From: Candidatus Firestoneibacteriota bacterium
GTDB taxonomy: Bacteria > Oederibacteriota > D2-FULL-39-29
Direction of reading: 5' to 3'
DNA: 56,284 nucleotides
NCBI GenBank assembly: GCA_903891415.1
Contig: CAITEH010000066.1
Location: 1 to 56,284 of the forward strand
Under the pieces are notes generated by a model, which saw only the letters and a program-made list of their open reading frames with translations, was not told the DNA's origin and ran no database searches. The position numbers were made by a program, and so were the translations under genes. This document shows, piece after piece, positions 33,663 to 42,932 of the stretch. Numbering within the stretch: the stretch's first letter is position 1; each line of letters opens with the position of its first letter.

Positions 33663-34925
33663 TTATGCCGACTTTGCTTCTTTTTCTTTGCCGTCATAGA
33701 TCAATTCCGGTTTTTTCTTATTCAGGATAACGTCTTTATCTATGACGCATTCTTTAATTCCGGTTTTGCTTGGTATTTCATACATGATATCCAGCATAAT
33801 TTCTTCAATGATAGCACGGAGCCCTCTGGCACCTGTTTTTCTTTTCAGGGATTCAGCGGCAATAGCATCAATGGCTCCCTCAGTAAAGAGCAGTTTGACC
33901 TTCTCCATTTGGAAAAATTTCTTATATTGTTTAAGGAGCGCGTTTTTGGGCTCGGTCAGTATACATTTTAGATCTTCGACCGTAAGATCTTCAAGCGTCG
34001 CGACAATAGGCAGACGCCCCACAAATTCCGGAATAAAACCGTATTTTAATAGATCATCAGGCTGAAGATACTGCAGGACATTTTCAACATTCTTTCCCGC
34101 CTTTGCTTCCGAGCCGAACCCGTAGCGTTTTGCCGCAACACGCTTTTCAACTATGCGGTCCAGGCCGACAAAAGCGCCCCCGCAAATAAAGAGGATATTT
34201 GTTGTGTCTATTTTAATGAATTCCTGATGCGGGTGCTTTCTCCCGCCCTGGGGAGGAACACTGGCAATGGTGCCTTCAAGTATTTTAAGCAGGCCCTGCT
34301 GGACACCTTCACCGGAAACATCCCTGGTAATTGACGCATTTTCAGATTTTCTTGAAATTTTATCTATTTCATCAATATATATTATTCCCTTCTGGGCTTT
34401 TTCTATGTTAAAATTTGCGTTCTGCAGAAGACGGAGGATAACATTTTCAACATCTTCCCCCACATACCCTGCTTCGGTAAGGCTGGTCGCATCGGAAATG
34501 GCAAAAGGCACATTGAGGATGCGCGCGAGAGTCTGAGCCAGGAGGGTTTTGCCTGTGCCTGTGGGCCCGATAAGCAAGACGTTTGATTTGGAAAGCTCAA
34601 CATCGTGAGACGGGTTATAAACCCTCTTGTAGTGATTATATACTCCCACCGAAAGTATTTTCTTTGCCTTTTCCTGGCCGATAACATATTCATCGAGCAT
34701 TTTTTTTAGTTCTACCGGCTTGGGAAGTTCTTTTTTCTTTAACGGCTCCGGGGGCAGTCCCCGGGCTTCTTCTTCGGTCATTATATTGTGGCATAAAGTT
34801 ACACATTCATTGCAGATAAAAACAGAGGGAGCGCCGGAAGACACAAGTTTTTTTACGAGATCCTGCGTCTTACCGCAAAAAGAACACCTGACGGGCGTGC
34901 CGGCTTTATTGTCTTTTTCAGACAT
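33663..34925 (-). CDS. clpX: ATP-dependent Clp protease ATPase subunit ClpX
   Basis: ClpX unfolds substrates and feeds them to ClpP. The 420-residue protein has the N-terminal zinc-binding domain (Cys14, Cys17, Cys38, Cys41), Walker A GPTGTGKT (119-126), Walker [12 protein letters not shown], the pore-loop GYVGEDVE, and sensor motifs near [11 protein letters not shown]. The tig-clpP-clpX order is conserved across bacteria. It lies 4 bp from clpP. Confidence 0.98.
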   Translation of the reverse strand: MSEKDNKAGTPVRCSFCGKTQDLVKKLVSSGAPSVFICNECVTLCHNIMTEEEARGLPPEPLKKKELPKPVELKKMLDEYVIGQEKAKKILSVGVYNHYKRVYNPSHDVELSKSNVLLIGPTGTGKTLLAQTLARILNVPFAISDATSLTEAGYVGEDVENVILRLLQNANFNIEKAQKGIIYIDEIDKISRKSENASITRDVSGEGVQQGLLKILEGTIASVPPQGGRKHPHQEFIKIDTTNILFICGGAFVGLDRIVEKRVAAKRYGFGSEAKAGKNVENVLQYLQPDDLLKYGFIPEFVGRLPIVATLEDLTVEDLKCILTEPKNALLKQYKKFFQMEKVKLLFTEGAIDAIAAESLKRKTGARGLRAIIEEIMLDIMYEIPSKTGIKECVIDKDVILNKKKPELIYDGKEKEAKSA

Positions 34926-34929
34926 TAAT

Positions 34930-35511
34930 TTATCTCCTGTTCGCTATGAGCTCGTCGACAATTCCGTAGTCTTTGGCTTCCTGAGCGCTCATAAAATAAT
35001 CTCTATCTGTATCTTTTACGATACGTTCCAGACTTTGCCCGGTATGTTTAACCAGCACATTATTAAGGTTCTCTCTCATTCTAAGTATTTCTTTGGCCTG
35101 AATGTCTATATCAGAAGCCTGCCCCTGGGTCCCGCCTAGCGGCTGATGTATGAGTATCCTTGAATTCGGAAGCGAAAACCTTTTTCCTTTTCTGCCCGCA
35201 GCCAGGAGAACCGCAGCCATACTGGCGGCCTGTCCTACACAAATGGTAGAAATGGGGGATTTTATATATTGCATGGTGTCATAGATAGCCATCCCGGCGG
35301 TAATAACTCCACCCGGGCTGTTTATATACATGGAAATGTCTTTTTCCGCATCCTCACCGTCAAGGAATAGCAGCTGCGCAATTATCAGATTTGCCACGTA
35401 ATCATCAACGGCAGAACCTAAAAAAACTATCCTTTCTTTTAAAAGCCGCGAGTAAATATCATAGGCCCTTTCACCGCGGTTTGTCTGTTCAACCACCATT
35501 GGTACCAGCAT
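34930..35511 (-). CDS. clpP: ATP-dependent Clp protease proteolytic subunit ClpP
   Basis: The 193-residue serine protease has an intact catalytic triad: Ser97 in GQAASMAA, His122 in ILIHQPLGG and Asp171 in [18 protein letters not shown] (65-73) forms the oxyanion strand. It forms the tetradecamer that ClpX caps. Start [10 protein letters not shown] is usual for the family. Upstream lies a tandem 14-bp repeat. Confidence 0.98.
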   Translation of the reverse strand: MLVPMVVEQTNRGERAYDIYSRLLKERIVFLGSAVDDYVANLIIAQLLFLDGEDAEKDISMYINSPGGVITAGMAIYDTMQYIKSPISTICVGQAASMAAVLLAAGRKGKRFSLPNSRILIHQPLGGTQGQASDIDIQAKEILRMRENLNNVLVKHTGQSLERIVKDTDRDYFMSAQEAKDYGIVDELIANRR

Positions 35512-35527
35512 AAAAGCCTCCTAAAAA

Positions 35528-35583
35528 CAATTTACAATTGACGATTTACGATTGACGATTTACGATTGACAATTTACGATTGA
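35528..35583. repeat. Tandem 14-bp repeat, four copies (family B)
   Basis: Four direct copies of a 14-bp unit are exactly end to end: CAATTTACAATTGA, then CGATTTACGATTGA twice, then CAATTTACGATTGA; a fifth partial CAATCT follows. Variation is confined to three positions. It lies in the tig-clpP gap, inside the presumed operon. Function unknown. Confidence 0.9.
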
Positions 35584-35645
35584 CAATCTAATGTTGGCGG
35601 TAAGTTCCCGCCTCATATTATATCTTTTGCTGCTCTTCTGCCCCT

Positions 35646-36926
35646 CTAGCTTAGTTCTGCTTTGGCATACAGGAAATCAAGTATCTTATCCTGGATCATC
35701 TGGCTTCTAACATTCTCCCGCCCTTTTTCCGAATCAAGGTAATCCTTATAGTTTTCACCCTGATTTTCCATGCGTAGAAGAAAAGCTTTAATCTCGTTGT
35801 CAACCTCTTCTTCGGTTACATCTATCTTTTCCGCTTTTGCCACCTCATCCAGCACGAGGTAAACTTTTACGCGTTTTGCAGCAATATCAGCGTATTCTTT
35901 CTTAATATCCTCTTTTTTCTTGCCCAGGATCTCGTAAGTCACTCCTTGCTGATTCATCCGCCCTTCAAAATCCTGCATAAGGTTCTCAAGTTCATGCGCG
36001 ACCAGGGTTTCCGGCACGGGAAAGCTCATTTCTTTCAGGATCTCATCAATAATGGCGTTGGTAACACGGGTTTTCTCTTTCTGCTCCAATTCTTTTTTTA
36101 AACCGTCTTCAATATTTTTTCTTACTTCAACTATCGTCTTAAATTGGCCCAGGTCCCGGGCAAATTCATCATCAAGTACCGGTAATTTCTTTTCTTTTAT
36201 GGATTTAACTGTAACCTTAAAAACCACCGTCTTACCGGCAAGTTCCCGGGTAGGGAAGTCTTCTTTATATTTAACGGGTACATCTTTTACATCGTTAACC
36301 TGCCCTCCAATAAGAGCAGCTTCGACTTCTGGAAATATTTTTTTTGCTCCTATCTCACAAAAATAGCTCTCGGCTTTTAGTTTTTCCGGAGCCACGCCTT
36401 CCGCTGAACCCTGAAAATCTATCATAACAAAATCGCCTTCCTTAACAGCCCGGCCTTCCACCGGACTGAAATCAGCCTGGCGTTCCTGCATATACTTGAG
36501 GGACTTTTCAATATCTTCCTTTTTCACTTCTACAGGTTCTTTTTTTACCTTAATACCGGTATACTTGCCGAGTTTTAGCTCCGGCCTGACTTCGATATTA
36601 GCAGTAAACTCCATAGGCTTGCCAGGTTCAAATTTGACGTCCTCGATACGGGGATAATCAATCGGCTTTAAATTTTTCTGCTTAATTGCTTCAAGATAGG
36701 CACTGGAGATGAGTTTTTCCAGCACATCTTTTTCTACCCGCGCTTTAAAGTTTTTCTCTATGAGAGACCTGGGTGCTTTGCCGGTCCTAAAACCCGGGAT
36801 CTCCGCCGCCTTCTCCAGATTTGAATACATGTTTTCAATTTCAACAAGAACTCTGTCACCGGGAACCTCTATTTTTAATACTTTTTTACAGTCTTTTTCT
36901 TCCGCTATATTTACTTTAGTTTCCAT
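35646..36926 (-). CDS. tig: Trigger factor
   Basis: Trigger factor is a ribosome-bound chaperone and prolyl isomerase. The 426-residue protein has the ribosome-binding domain with GFRTGKAPRSLIEK (the GFRxGKxP signature), an FKBP domain (about 150-240, GDFVMIDFQGSAEG) and the helical C-terminal chaperone domain. The start at 36926 follows AAAAGGAGAAAC directly, making the nine-codon upstream extension unlikely. It leads tig-clpP-clpX. Confidence 0.97.
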   Translation of the reverse strand: METKVNIAEEKDCKKVLKIEVPGDRVLVEIENMYSNLEKAAEIPGFRTGKAPRSLIEKNFKARVEKDVLEKLISSAYLEAIKQKNLKPIDYPRIEDVKFEPGKPMEFTANIEVRPELKLGKYTGIKVKKEPVEVKKEDIEKSLKYMQERQADFSPVEGRAVKEGDFVMIDFQGSAEGVAPEKLKAESYFCEIGAKKIFPEVEAALIGGQVNDVKDVPVKYKEDFPTRELAGKTVVFKVTVKSIKEKKLPVLDDEFARDLGQFKTIVEVRKNIEDGLKKELEQKEKTRVTNAIIDEILKEMSFPVPETLVAHELENLMQDFEGRMNQQGVTYEILGKKKEDIKKEYADIAAKRVKVYLVLDEVAKAEKIDVTEEEVDNEIKAFLLRMENQGENYKDYLDSEKGRENVRSQMIQDKILDFLYAKAELS

Positions 36927-37034
36927 GTTTCTCCTTTTAATCACTAGAACCAAAAGGCCCGGGTTATTTTTGGCTTAAACACAAAAAAACACGTTACATT
37001 ATGATTTTTAGCAATTATTCAATGAATTGTAATG

Positions 37035-37064
37035 ATTATAACTTATTTATGCTGAAAAAGTCAA
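37035..37064 (-). promoter_or_regulatory. Sigma70-type promoter of tig-clpP-clpX
   Basis: TTGACT (37059-37064) and a perfect TATAAT (37035-37040) on the minus strand are separated by 18 bp. The trigger factor ATG is about 109 nt beyond the -10 box. No heat-shock (CIRCE-type) inverted repeat was seen nearby. Confidence 0.75.
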
Positions 37065-37118
37065 GAAAAAGGGGGATTTTTGCTGTTTTAGAAAGATTTC
37101 TATTAGACCCGGCGGGCT

Positions 37119-37811
37119 TTACTTTTTTGCAGCGAAACTATCAATATGTTTTCTGAATTTTACGGTGTTTTCGAAAATATCTTCTCCTTTTTTAAAGATA
37201 CAGGAGGTACCGGCCACAAAATTGGTAACCCCGGCCTCATTTAGACTGGCAGAGGTATCAAAGTTAATATTTCCGTCGGCTTGAAGCTCTATCCTGTCCT
37301 GCAACCCGGATTTGGCTATCATTTCTCTCAATTCTTTTGCTTTTTCAACAGAATGTGGTATGAACTTCTGCCCGGCAAAACCCGGATTAACGCACATAAT
37401 AAGGATAAGATCTATTTCCCCGAGCACATCTTTTAAAACTTTGATATTTGTTGCGGGATTTATGGAAACTCCGACCCTTTTACCGTATTCCTTGATCGCT
37501 AAAATCGTCCGGTGAAGATGCCTGCACGCTTCCTGGTGTACCACTATTACGTCACTGCCGGCTTCCGCAAACTGACGGACGTACCGGATCGGTTCTTCTA
37601 TCATAAGATGCGCGTCCAGTGTTAATTTTGTTACGGGCCTTAAGGTTCTTATCAGGTCCGGCCCAAGAGTATAATTAGGGACAAAGGTACCGTCCATAAT
37701 ATCAAAATGCAGCCAGTCGGCACCCCCTTTTTCCAGGGCTCTTACATCCTTTTCCAGATTTAAGAAATTTGCGCACATCAGCGACGCTGAAATTATATTT
37801 TTTTTCAACAT
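37119..37811 (-). CDS. rpe: Ribulose-phosphate 3-epimerase
   Basis: Rpe interconverts ribulose 5-phosphate and xylulose 5-phosphate. The 230-residue TIM barrel has ISASLMCANFLNLEKDV, WLHFDIMDGTFVPNYTLG with a metal-binding Asp, LDAHLMIEEP, MCVNPGFAGQKFIP and the ELQADGNI strand. Its ATG overlaps the end of the upstream dehydrogenase gene by 7 bp. Here it is part of a sugar module rather than next to a ribosome-associated GTPase gene, the more usual setting. Confidence 0.95.
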   Translation of the reverse strand: MLKKNIISASLMCANFLNLEKDVRALEKGGADWLHFDIMDGTFVPNYTLGPDLIRTLRPVTKLTLDAHLMIEEPIRYVRQFAEAGSDVIVVHQEACRHLHRTILAIKEYGKRVGVSINPATNIKVLKDVLGEIDLILIMCVNPGFAGQKFIPHSVEKAKELREMIAKSGLQDRIELQADGNINFDTSASLNEAGVTNFVAGTSCIFKKGEDIFENTVKFRKHIDSFAAKK

Positions 37812-38842
37812 TCAACTATCACCTTCATTCCATTATGCTGCTCCGCCGCCTGGAATGCTTTTTCTATCTCAACAAGTTTAAACCTGTGAGAAATAAGGCC
37901 CTTAACATTTATTTTTTTTGCCGCGATAAGTTCCAGCGCCAGCTTATGCTGTCTAGGTACCGAGCCGTGAGAACCGCTGATATTACATTCTTTATAATGA
38001 ATAAGATTGCTGTCAACCGTTATTTCACTTTTACCTTTAGCCAACCCGCCGAAAAAATTAACCCTCCCTCTTTGTTTGACAAGTCTTACCGCATCCTGCT
38101 GGGCTTCATTTGAAGGACAAGCGGTAAATATAACATCCGGGCCGGCTCCGTTAGTGGCTTTAAGGACCTGCTGTATAAGAATTTCCCCGGTACCTTCAAT
38201 TGCCACATCAGGGTTGAATTTTTTTGCCTGTTCCAGCCTGTGTTTTGATCTTTGCGAAATAATTACTTTCGAGGCTCCCAGGATCTTTGCCAATTGCAGG
38301 AGCATGATACCTGCCGGGCCCGCCCCTATAATAAGCACGGTATCACCAAGTTCTACCGGTGATCTCTCGGTGGCATTTATACAGCAGGCCAAAGGTTCGG
38401 CCAGCGAGGCCTCTTCAAAACTTACGCCGTCCGGTATCTTATTGACCGGGCCATATTTTACGGTGGTTTCATTAAGCAGCATGTACTCCGAAAATCCGCC
38501 CGGGAACTGATAACCGATGGCATAATTAACCGCGCAATTATTCCCCAGCCCGTTCTTGCAAAAATCACATTCACCGCAGGGAACATCTGCCCCTAAAGCT
38601 ATTTTATCACCGGTTTTAAAATTTTTTACGTTTTTTCCCGTCTTGACTATTTCTCCTGCTACTTCATGTCCTATAACTACCGGAGGTTTTACCCGGGGAT
38701 TGCCGTGATGGAATATTCTTATATCTGAACCGCAGACCGAACAGGCCTTTACCCGGACAAGAATGCTTTCCTGGTCAACTTCCGGTACCGCCACTTCTTT
38801 TAGGGCTATTTTATCCAGTGCTTCTAAAATTGCTGCTTTCAC
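37805..38842 (-). CDS. Zinc-dependent medium-chain alcohol dehydrogenase (A)
   Basis: The 345-residue protein belongs to the sorbitol/threonine dehydrogenase branch of the MDR superfamily. It has the catalytic-zinc segment KACSVCGSDIRIFHHGN and GHEVAGEIVKTG, and the structural-zinc CGECDFCKNGLGNNC. The NAD-binding IIGAGPAGIMLLQLAKILGA is also clear. The substrate is a polyol or sugar alcohol by context, not by proof. It starts with GTG behind GGAGGAG and overlaps rpe. Its neighbour at 38964-40019 is a distinct relative, so two successive or alternative oxidations are possible. Confidence 0.88.
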   Translation of the reverse strand: MKAAILEALDKIALKEVAVPEVDQESILVRVKACSVCGSDIRIFHHGNPRVKPPVVIGHEVAGEIVKTGKNVKNFKTGDKIALGADVPCGECDFCKNGLGNNCAVNYAIGYQFPGGFSEYMLLNETTVKYGPVNKIPDGVSFEEASLAEPLACCINATERSPVELGDTVLIIGAGPAGIMLLQLAKILGASKVIISQRSKHRLEQAKKFNPDVAIEGTGEILIQQVLKATNGAGPDVIFTACPSNEAQQDAVRLVKQRGRVNFFGGLAKGKSEITVDSNLIHYKECNISGSHGSVPRQHKLALELIAAKKINVKGLISHRFKLVEIEKAFQAAEQHNGMKVIVEC

Positions 38843-38924
38843 AACTCCTCCTCATAGTACGATTTCACAGATTGCAAAACTTTCGGATTCCACTGATTGG
38901 AGCAATATACTTCAACGATTCTTA

Positions 38925-38963
38925 ACCTTACAAACTTTACAAACCTTATAAACGCTTATAAAC
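38925..38963. repeat. Short-period intergenic repeat, family A
   Basis: Units of about 9 nt such as CCTTACAAA, CTTTACAAA, CCTTATAAA and GCTTATAAA run in tandem between the two dehydrogenase genes. On the minus strand they resemble the GTYTATAAR units seen elsewhere. The match is looser than at the other loci. Confidence 0.5.
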
Positions 38964-40019
38964 TTATTGGAATGTAAACATTACTTTATTGAAAAATTCC
39001 TTTTTTTCATGCATCATATCAAAGGCCTTATTGCAGTCCTGCAATTTAAACCTGTGTGAGATCAATTTTTTCACATCCAGCTGGCCGCCGGAAATAAAAT
39101 CCAGGGTTATTTTCCATTCATTCTTGGGCAGGGCCGCAAAGGAGGAGTTCCAGGTACCTGTCATATATAGCTGGTTCCTCAGGATCAACGAAACTGTTGC
39201 CCGGGGCAGGACCACATCGGTTTGTAGATTGCCCATAAAAACAACTTTTCCGAATTTCCTGACGCTTCTTATGCATTGTTCAAAAGAAATGCCCGAACCG
39301 GCACTCTCAATAGCCAGATCAAAACCCAGGTTATTTGAGCGTTTTTTTAATTCCTGAACAGGTTCTATTTCCTTTGAATTTATTATTTCGACAAAATTAT
39401 AAAGCTTTCTGGCATAATCCAGTTTTTCTTTAGCGATATCGACAAGAATGATCTTCCCCGCGCCATGGAGTTTTGCCCAGGCAGCAAGAGCCAGGCCGAT
39501 AGTACCTGCCCCGTAAATAACTACTTTATCTCCGATATCCACACCGTATCTGCGTATGGCATGAAGGCCCACGGAAACAGGTTCCGCAAGAGCGGCCTCT
39601 TCAAAACTGACATTATCCGGTAGCTTCAGAAGATTCCAGACCGGAACTTTAACATACTCCGAAAAACCGCCGTTGGTGCGGGAGCCAAGATAACTGTAAT
39701 TATCGCATTGCGCGAACTCGCCGATTTCGCAGTAAGAACATTTCCTGCAGGGAACAAGAGGGAATACGGCAACCCTTGCGCCGGCCTGAAAGTCTCCGTG
39801 ATTTTCTCCGGCAGCGCGTTTTTCCACGACTCCGCAAAATTCATGCCCCAGCACTATGGGATACAAATACGCCCCGGAGGTTTTTACGCGGGGAACGTCA
39901 GAATTACAGATCCCGGAGGCTTTAACTTTTACTAACGCTTCCCCGTGCGCTATCCTGGGTATGGCTATTTTTTCATATTTTAAAGCTCCAACCTTATGTA
40001 AGACCGCGGCTTGCATCAT
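38964..40019 (-). CDS. Zinc-dependent dehydrogenase, galactitol-phosphate-dehydrogenase-like (B)
   Basis: This 351-residue MDR enzyme shows SGICNSDVPRVKTSGAY, GHEFCGVVEKR, structural-zinc residues in CRKCSYCEIGEFAQC and IYGAGTIGLALAAWAKLHGA for NAD binding. The N-terminal pattern and TNGGFSEYVKVP resemble GatD, which oxidises galactitol 1-phosphate, but related enzymes act on many polyols. It follows the TIM-barrel gene by 4 bp, so the pair is translationally linked. No sugar kinase, PTS or transporter gene lies nearby. Confidence 0.85.
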   Translation of the reverse strand: MMQAAVLHKVGALKYEKIAIPRIAHGEALVKVKASGICNSDVPRVKTSGAYLYPIVLGHEFCGVVEKRAAGENHGDFQAGARVAVFPLVPCRKCSYCEIGEFAQCDNYSYLGSRTNGGFSEYVKVPVWNLLKLPDNVSFEEAALAEPVSVGLHAIRRYGVDIGDKVVIYGAGTIGLALAAWAKLHGAGKIILVDIAKEKLDYARKLYNFVEIINSKEIEPVQELKKRSNNLGFDLAIESAGSGISFEQCIRSVRKFGKVVFMGNLQTDVVLPRATVSLILRNQLYMTGTWNSSFAALPKNEWKITLDFISGGQLDVKKLISHRFKLQDCNKAFDMMHEKKEFFNKVMFTFQ

Positions 40020-40023
40020 CTTT

Positions 40024-40935
40024 TCAATCCTTTACGGCTTTGCGCCAGAATTTTACCGATTCAACAAGATCCTCAACAACTTTCAGGTCCTGGGGATACC
40101 TCTCTCGATGCGAGATCTCAAGGATAAGCAAAGTCTCGTCGCAGCCTTTTTTATTGATAATATCGACGACCTTTTCGGGTATGATCCTTCCCTTTTTATT
40201 GTATTCTTTTGTAAAAGGATAATGCCCGCCTTTATCAAAAAGGCTCTGCTTAATATGAATGATGGGCGAGACTCCGGCAAATTCATCCAGCCAGGCATAA
40301 GGATCATTATCTCTCGGGTCTTTTGAAGAAGCAAAGCCATGGTCAACATCAAGACAGAGCAGCATCGGGAGGGCTATGCCCTTATTGGTCCGTTCCAGAA
40401 GGGCTTTTGTTTCTTTGATAGTATAGGCCATTTCCCTGGGTATTGACATCGGTTCAAAGTTAAGAAAACTAAGCCCGATCTTTTTTCCGTACAACGCAAG
40501 TTCCTGCCAGTAGTTTATTGCCTCTTTTACGAGGTAAGCATATCTCTTTTTATTTCTAACATCGGTATCGGAAAGTATGCCAAAATGGCTCCCCGCACTT
40601 TTTGCCCCGAGATTTTTTGAAAGGAGAAGGAACTTTTTAAACCAGGCAAACCATAGCTCCCGCAGCTTCGCATCCGGGTGCATAAGATGATTGACCCGGG
40701 TAAAAGACCCGGTAAAGGTGCAGTCAATACTGACATTGTATTCACGCAGGTTTTTTATTATTTTTCCGGTCTCACTTTTTAGAATCGCCTCTGGCAAAAA
40801 AGGATTTAGAAGGTCAGCTGTGAACTGCACATGCCTCAAACCCAGGGTCTTTCCGGCTATCTTAACCCATATTTCAGGTTCAGGGAACCTGTTTACCGCA
40901 AAACCCGTATTTATTCCAAGCGCGATCTTTTTCAT
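40024..40935 (-). CDS. Xylose-isomerase-like TIM-barrel sugar isomerase/epimerase
   Basis: The 303-residue protein fits the AP_endonuc_2 sugar isomerase/epimerase superfamily: strands GLRHVQF, AGSHFGIL, LSFLNFEPM with a metal-binding Glu, LLCLDVDHGFAS with Asp and His, IIHIKQS and LLILEISHRER with the final Glu. These side chains match the divalent-metal site of the family. The sugar is unknown. It leads the sugar module behind a good promoter; with two dehydrogenases and rpe it could funnel a pentose or tetritol into the pentose phosphate pathway. Confidence 0.82.
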   Translation of the reverse strand: MKKIALGINTGFAVNRFPEPEIWVKIAGKTLGLRHVQFTADLLNPFLPEAILKSETGKIIKNLREYNVSIDCTFTGSFTRVNHLMHPDAKLRELWFAWFKKFLLLSKNLGAKSAGSHFGILSDTDVRNKKRYAYLVKEAINYWQELALYGKKIGLSFLNFEPMSIPREMAYTIKETKALLERTNKGIALPMLLCLDVDHGFASSKDPRDNDPYAWLDEFAGVSPIIHIKQSLFDKGGHYPFTKEYNKKGRIIPEKVVDIINKKGCDETLLILEISHRERYPQDLKVVEDLVESVKFWRKAVKD

Positions 40936-40977
40936 TCTCCGCCTTTTTGAAAGAATTTTCTAAATGCAGATGTTATT

Positions 40978-41006
40978 CTTATATCATATCGGGAAATTTA
41001 TATCAA
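40978..41006 (-). promoter_or_regulatory. Sigma70-type promoter of the sugar module
   Basis: TTGATA (41001-41006) and TATAAG (40978-40983) on the minus strand are separated by 17 bp, about 40 nt upstream of the TIM-barrel ATG. A weak GCCGG/CCGGC hairpin at about 41075-41095 could terminate the ABC permease transcript before it. Confidence 0.65.
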
Positions 41007-41096
41007 TAACAAGCCTTTTTACTTCCGCTAGCACAGCTTTAAAAGATATTTTTAAGGGCCCTTTAAATTATTAGCCGGCGGTTTCCGGCAGTAAGC

Positions 41097-42794
41097 TCAT
41101 AGCTCCAGTTCATTCAGGGACTTTTCGCCAAGATACATCGGAAGCACAAAAGTTGCAAGCTGGATCAAAAAGAAGACACATATAGCGCTTATTATATACG
41201 TTTGATTAAAATGAACGGCGCCCATTACCCGGCCGGCATAATAAGCATTTACGGGGACCGCTATAAGTACTATCGAAACCCCGATATAAAGCATGGAGAA
41301 GATCATATAGATAATTCCGCCGTAACTCGCGGCAATATCAGCGGAACTGTCCACTTTAAACTTAGGGTATATCGCGCCTATGCCGATACCCAGCGCGGCG
41401 ATACACAGTGAGAAAAAGAAAACAGTCCCCATGGATACCAGGGCCATAAAAGCGTCTATTCTGAGAAAAAAAACAGAAAGCGCGATAAGTATCTCTGAAA
41501 GAATGAGCAGGGGGAAAAAACTCATCCAGTATTTTTCCCAGATAAATTTTCTGATACTCAGCGGGCTGGTCCGGATGACCCAGAAAGCTTTTCCTTCCAG
41601 GCTTATGGAAGAGAAGACGAACCTGGCGGCGACCGCGGCAATTATAAAACCGGCAAAACCCATGTTCAAGAAAAAGATAATATCATTTATGTATTTGGCA
41701 TAGATATTTGCCGGCAGCCGGTCAAGCGGGAGATTCGTAACATTGAACAGGTAGATAATAACTACCGATAAAAGCATCATTAATTGCGGCCATTGTGAAG
41801 AGTCCCGGACAAAACTTTTTATGTCCTTTACCGCCACTTCAATTATATTTGACTTTACAAAAGGAAAAATTCTTCTAAGATCATAGGCATCCAGTTTTTT
41901 CTTTTTATATTTTTGCAATTGATTCTCAGAAGTATTCCACCACCCTTTCATAAATAATTTTTTCCCCGTAAAAACCATGAAGAGAACAAAAATGGCCGCC
42001 GCCAGGATCAGATAGCCCGTATTAACGTAAACTGCCAAGTTCTTGTTTTCAAACAGGGCCGTAATAGCGTTTGTGGCCCAGCCGCTCGGGAGATACGGAG
42101 CATCCGGAGCTTCAAAAGTTTTCATGAACTCGGAAAAGCCGGCAAGTTCATGCTGGTTGGTGAATCTTTCGGGTTTCAGCATGCGGAACATAACCACGAT
42201 AAAACTGATAACCGATATAGAAAGCAGCATAAACAGGTCTCTCATGCGCCGGGCCGGGAAGATGCTTATCAAGCCAATGGCAAAAGTGATACTCAAGGAC
42301 GCGATAATTATCAAAAAAAGCACAAGAATAAATATGGCAAAGAAAAAAGCAAAAATACCGCCCTTTAAGGCAAAAGTGTAGGCCGCAAAAATAGGTATTC
42401 CCATGGCAAGGACCATCCAGGAACTGTTAATGATCGTATGGATGAATCTGGAAATAATTATGGCAGGCAGTTCCAGGGGCCCGGAAAGCAGCAGGGGCAT
42501 ATCATCTGACAGATAAAAAGTGGAAATGGTGATTATTATGTTTGAAAACAAAAGCATGAACATAAAGGAGAGAAAAACCATTCCCAAAAGCTTCCAGACG
42601 AGTATATTACCGAACATGGGAATAGTGTTAAAATAATGAAGCAAATGATAAAAAATAGAGAAAATACTTACGAGGAATATAAGGGCTATCCCGCCAAGCA
42701 CAAGGCGTTTTGCAGCCGAGCCCTTCTCCTTCTTGCTTGCCCCGTTAAGGAAACCCGCCCAGGACATGCGCAGCATGATAATAAGATCTTTCAT
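41097..42794 (-). CDS. ABC-2-type exporter permease
   Basis: The 565-residue protein has roughly 12 hydrophobic spans in two sets split by a basic cytoplasmic stretch (about 285-315, WWNTSENQLQKYKKKKLDAY). No nucleotide-binding motif is present. It belongs with the large, poorly characterised ABC-2 permeases that pair with a CcmA/NatA-type ATPase. The ATPase gene lies just upstream at 42933-43688. The cargo is unknown. It ends in a quiet stretch before the sugar module. Confidence 0.75.
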   Translation of the reverse strand: MKDLIIMLRMSWAGFLNGASKKEKGSAAKRLVLGGIALIFLVSIFSIFYHLLHYFNTIPMFGNILVWKLLGMVFLSFMFMLLFSNIIITISTFYLSDDMPLLLSGPLELPAIIISRFIHTIINSSWMVLAMGIPIFAAYTFALKGGIFAFFFAIFILVLFLIIIASLSITFAIGLISIFPARRMRDLFMLLSISVISFIVVMFRMLKPERFTNQHELAGFSEFMKTFEAPDAPYLPSGWATNAITALFENKNLAVYVNTGYLILAAAIFVLFMVFTGKKLFMKGWWNTSENQLQKYKKKKLDAYDLRRIFPFVKSNIIEVAVKDIKSFVRDSSQWPQLMMLLSVVIIYLFNVTNLPLDRLPANIYAKYINDIIFFLNMGFAGFIIAAVAARFVFSSISLEGKAFWVIRTSPLSIRKFIWEKYWMSFFPLLILSEILIALSVFFLRIDAFMALVSMGTVFFFSLCIAALGIGIGAIYPKFKVDSSADIAASYGGIIYMIFSMLYIGVSIVLIAVPVNAYYAGRVMGAVHFNQTYIISAICVFFLIQLATFVLPMYLGEKSLNELEL

Positions 42795-42827
42795 AATAAT
42801 TGCCTTCTCCTTGCATTCAACCGGTCC

Positions 42828-42926
42828 AAGGTCAAAGGTCTATAAAATCTATAAGGCCTAAAACTTAACTACTTTTAGTTGGTACTTCGACCTTATAGAC
42901 ATTACGAACCTTATGGACTTTAAGGA
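42828..42926. repeat. Inverted short-period repeat, family A
   Basis: Left units (GGTCTATAAAATCTATAAGG) and right units (GACCTTATAGAC, CCTTATGGACTTTAAGG) face each other around a 30-nt centre. The arrangement is like that at 33567-33653. It lies between the ABC ATPase and permease genes, inside the presumed operon. Confidence 0.65.
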
Positions 42927-42932
42927 CGTTTT

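Noticed and set aside
35528-35583. CRISPR-like array
   Set aside because: The 14-bp copies are contiguous with no spacers and there are no cas genes.
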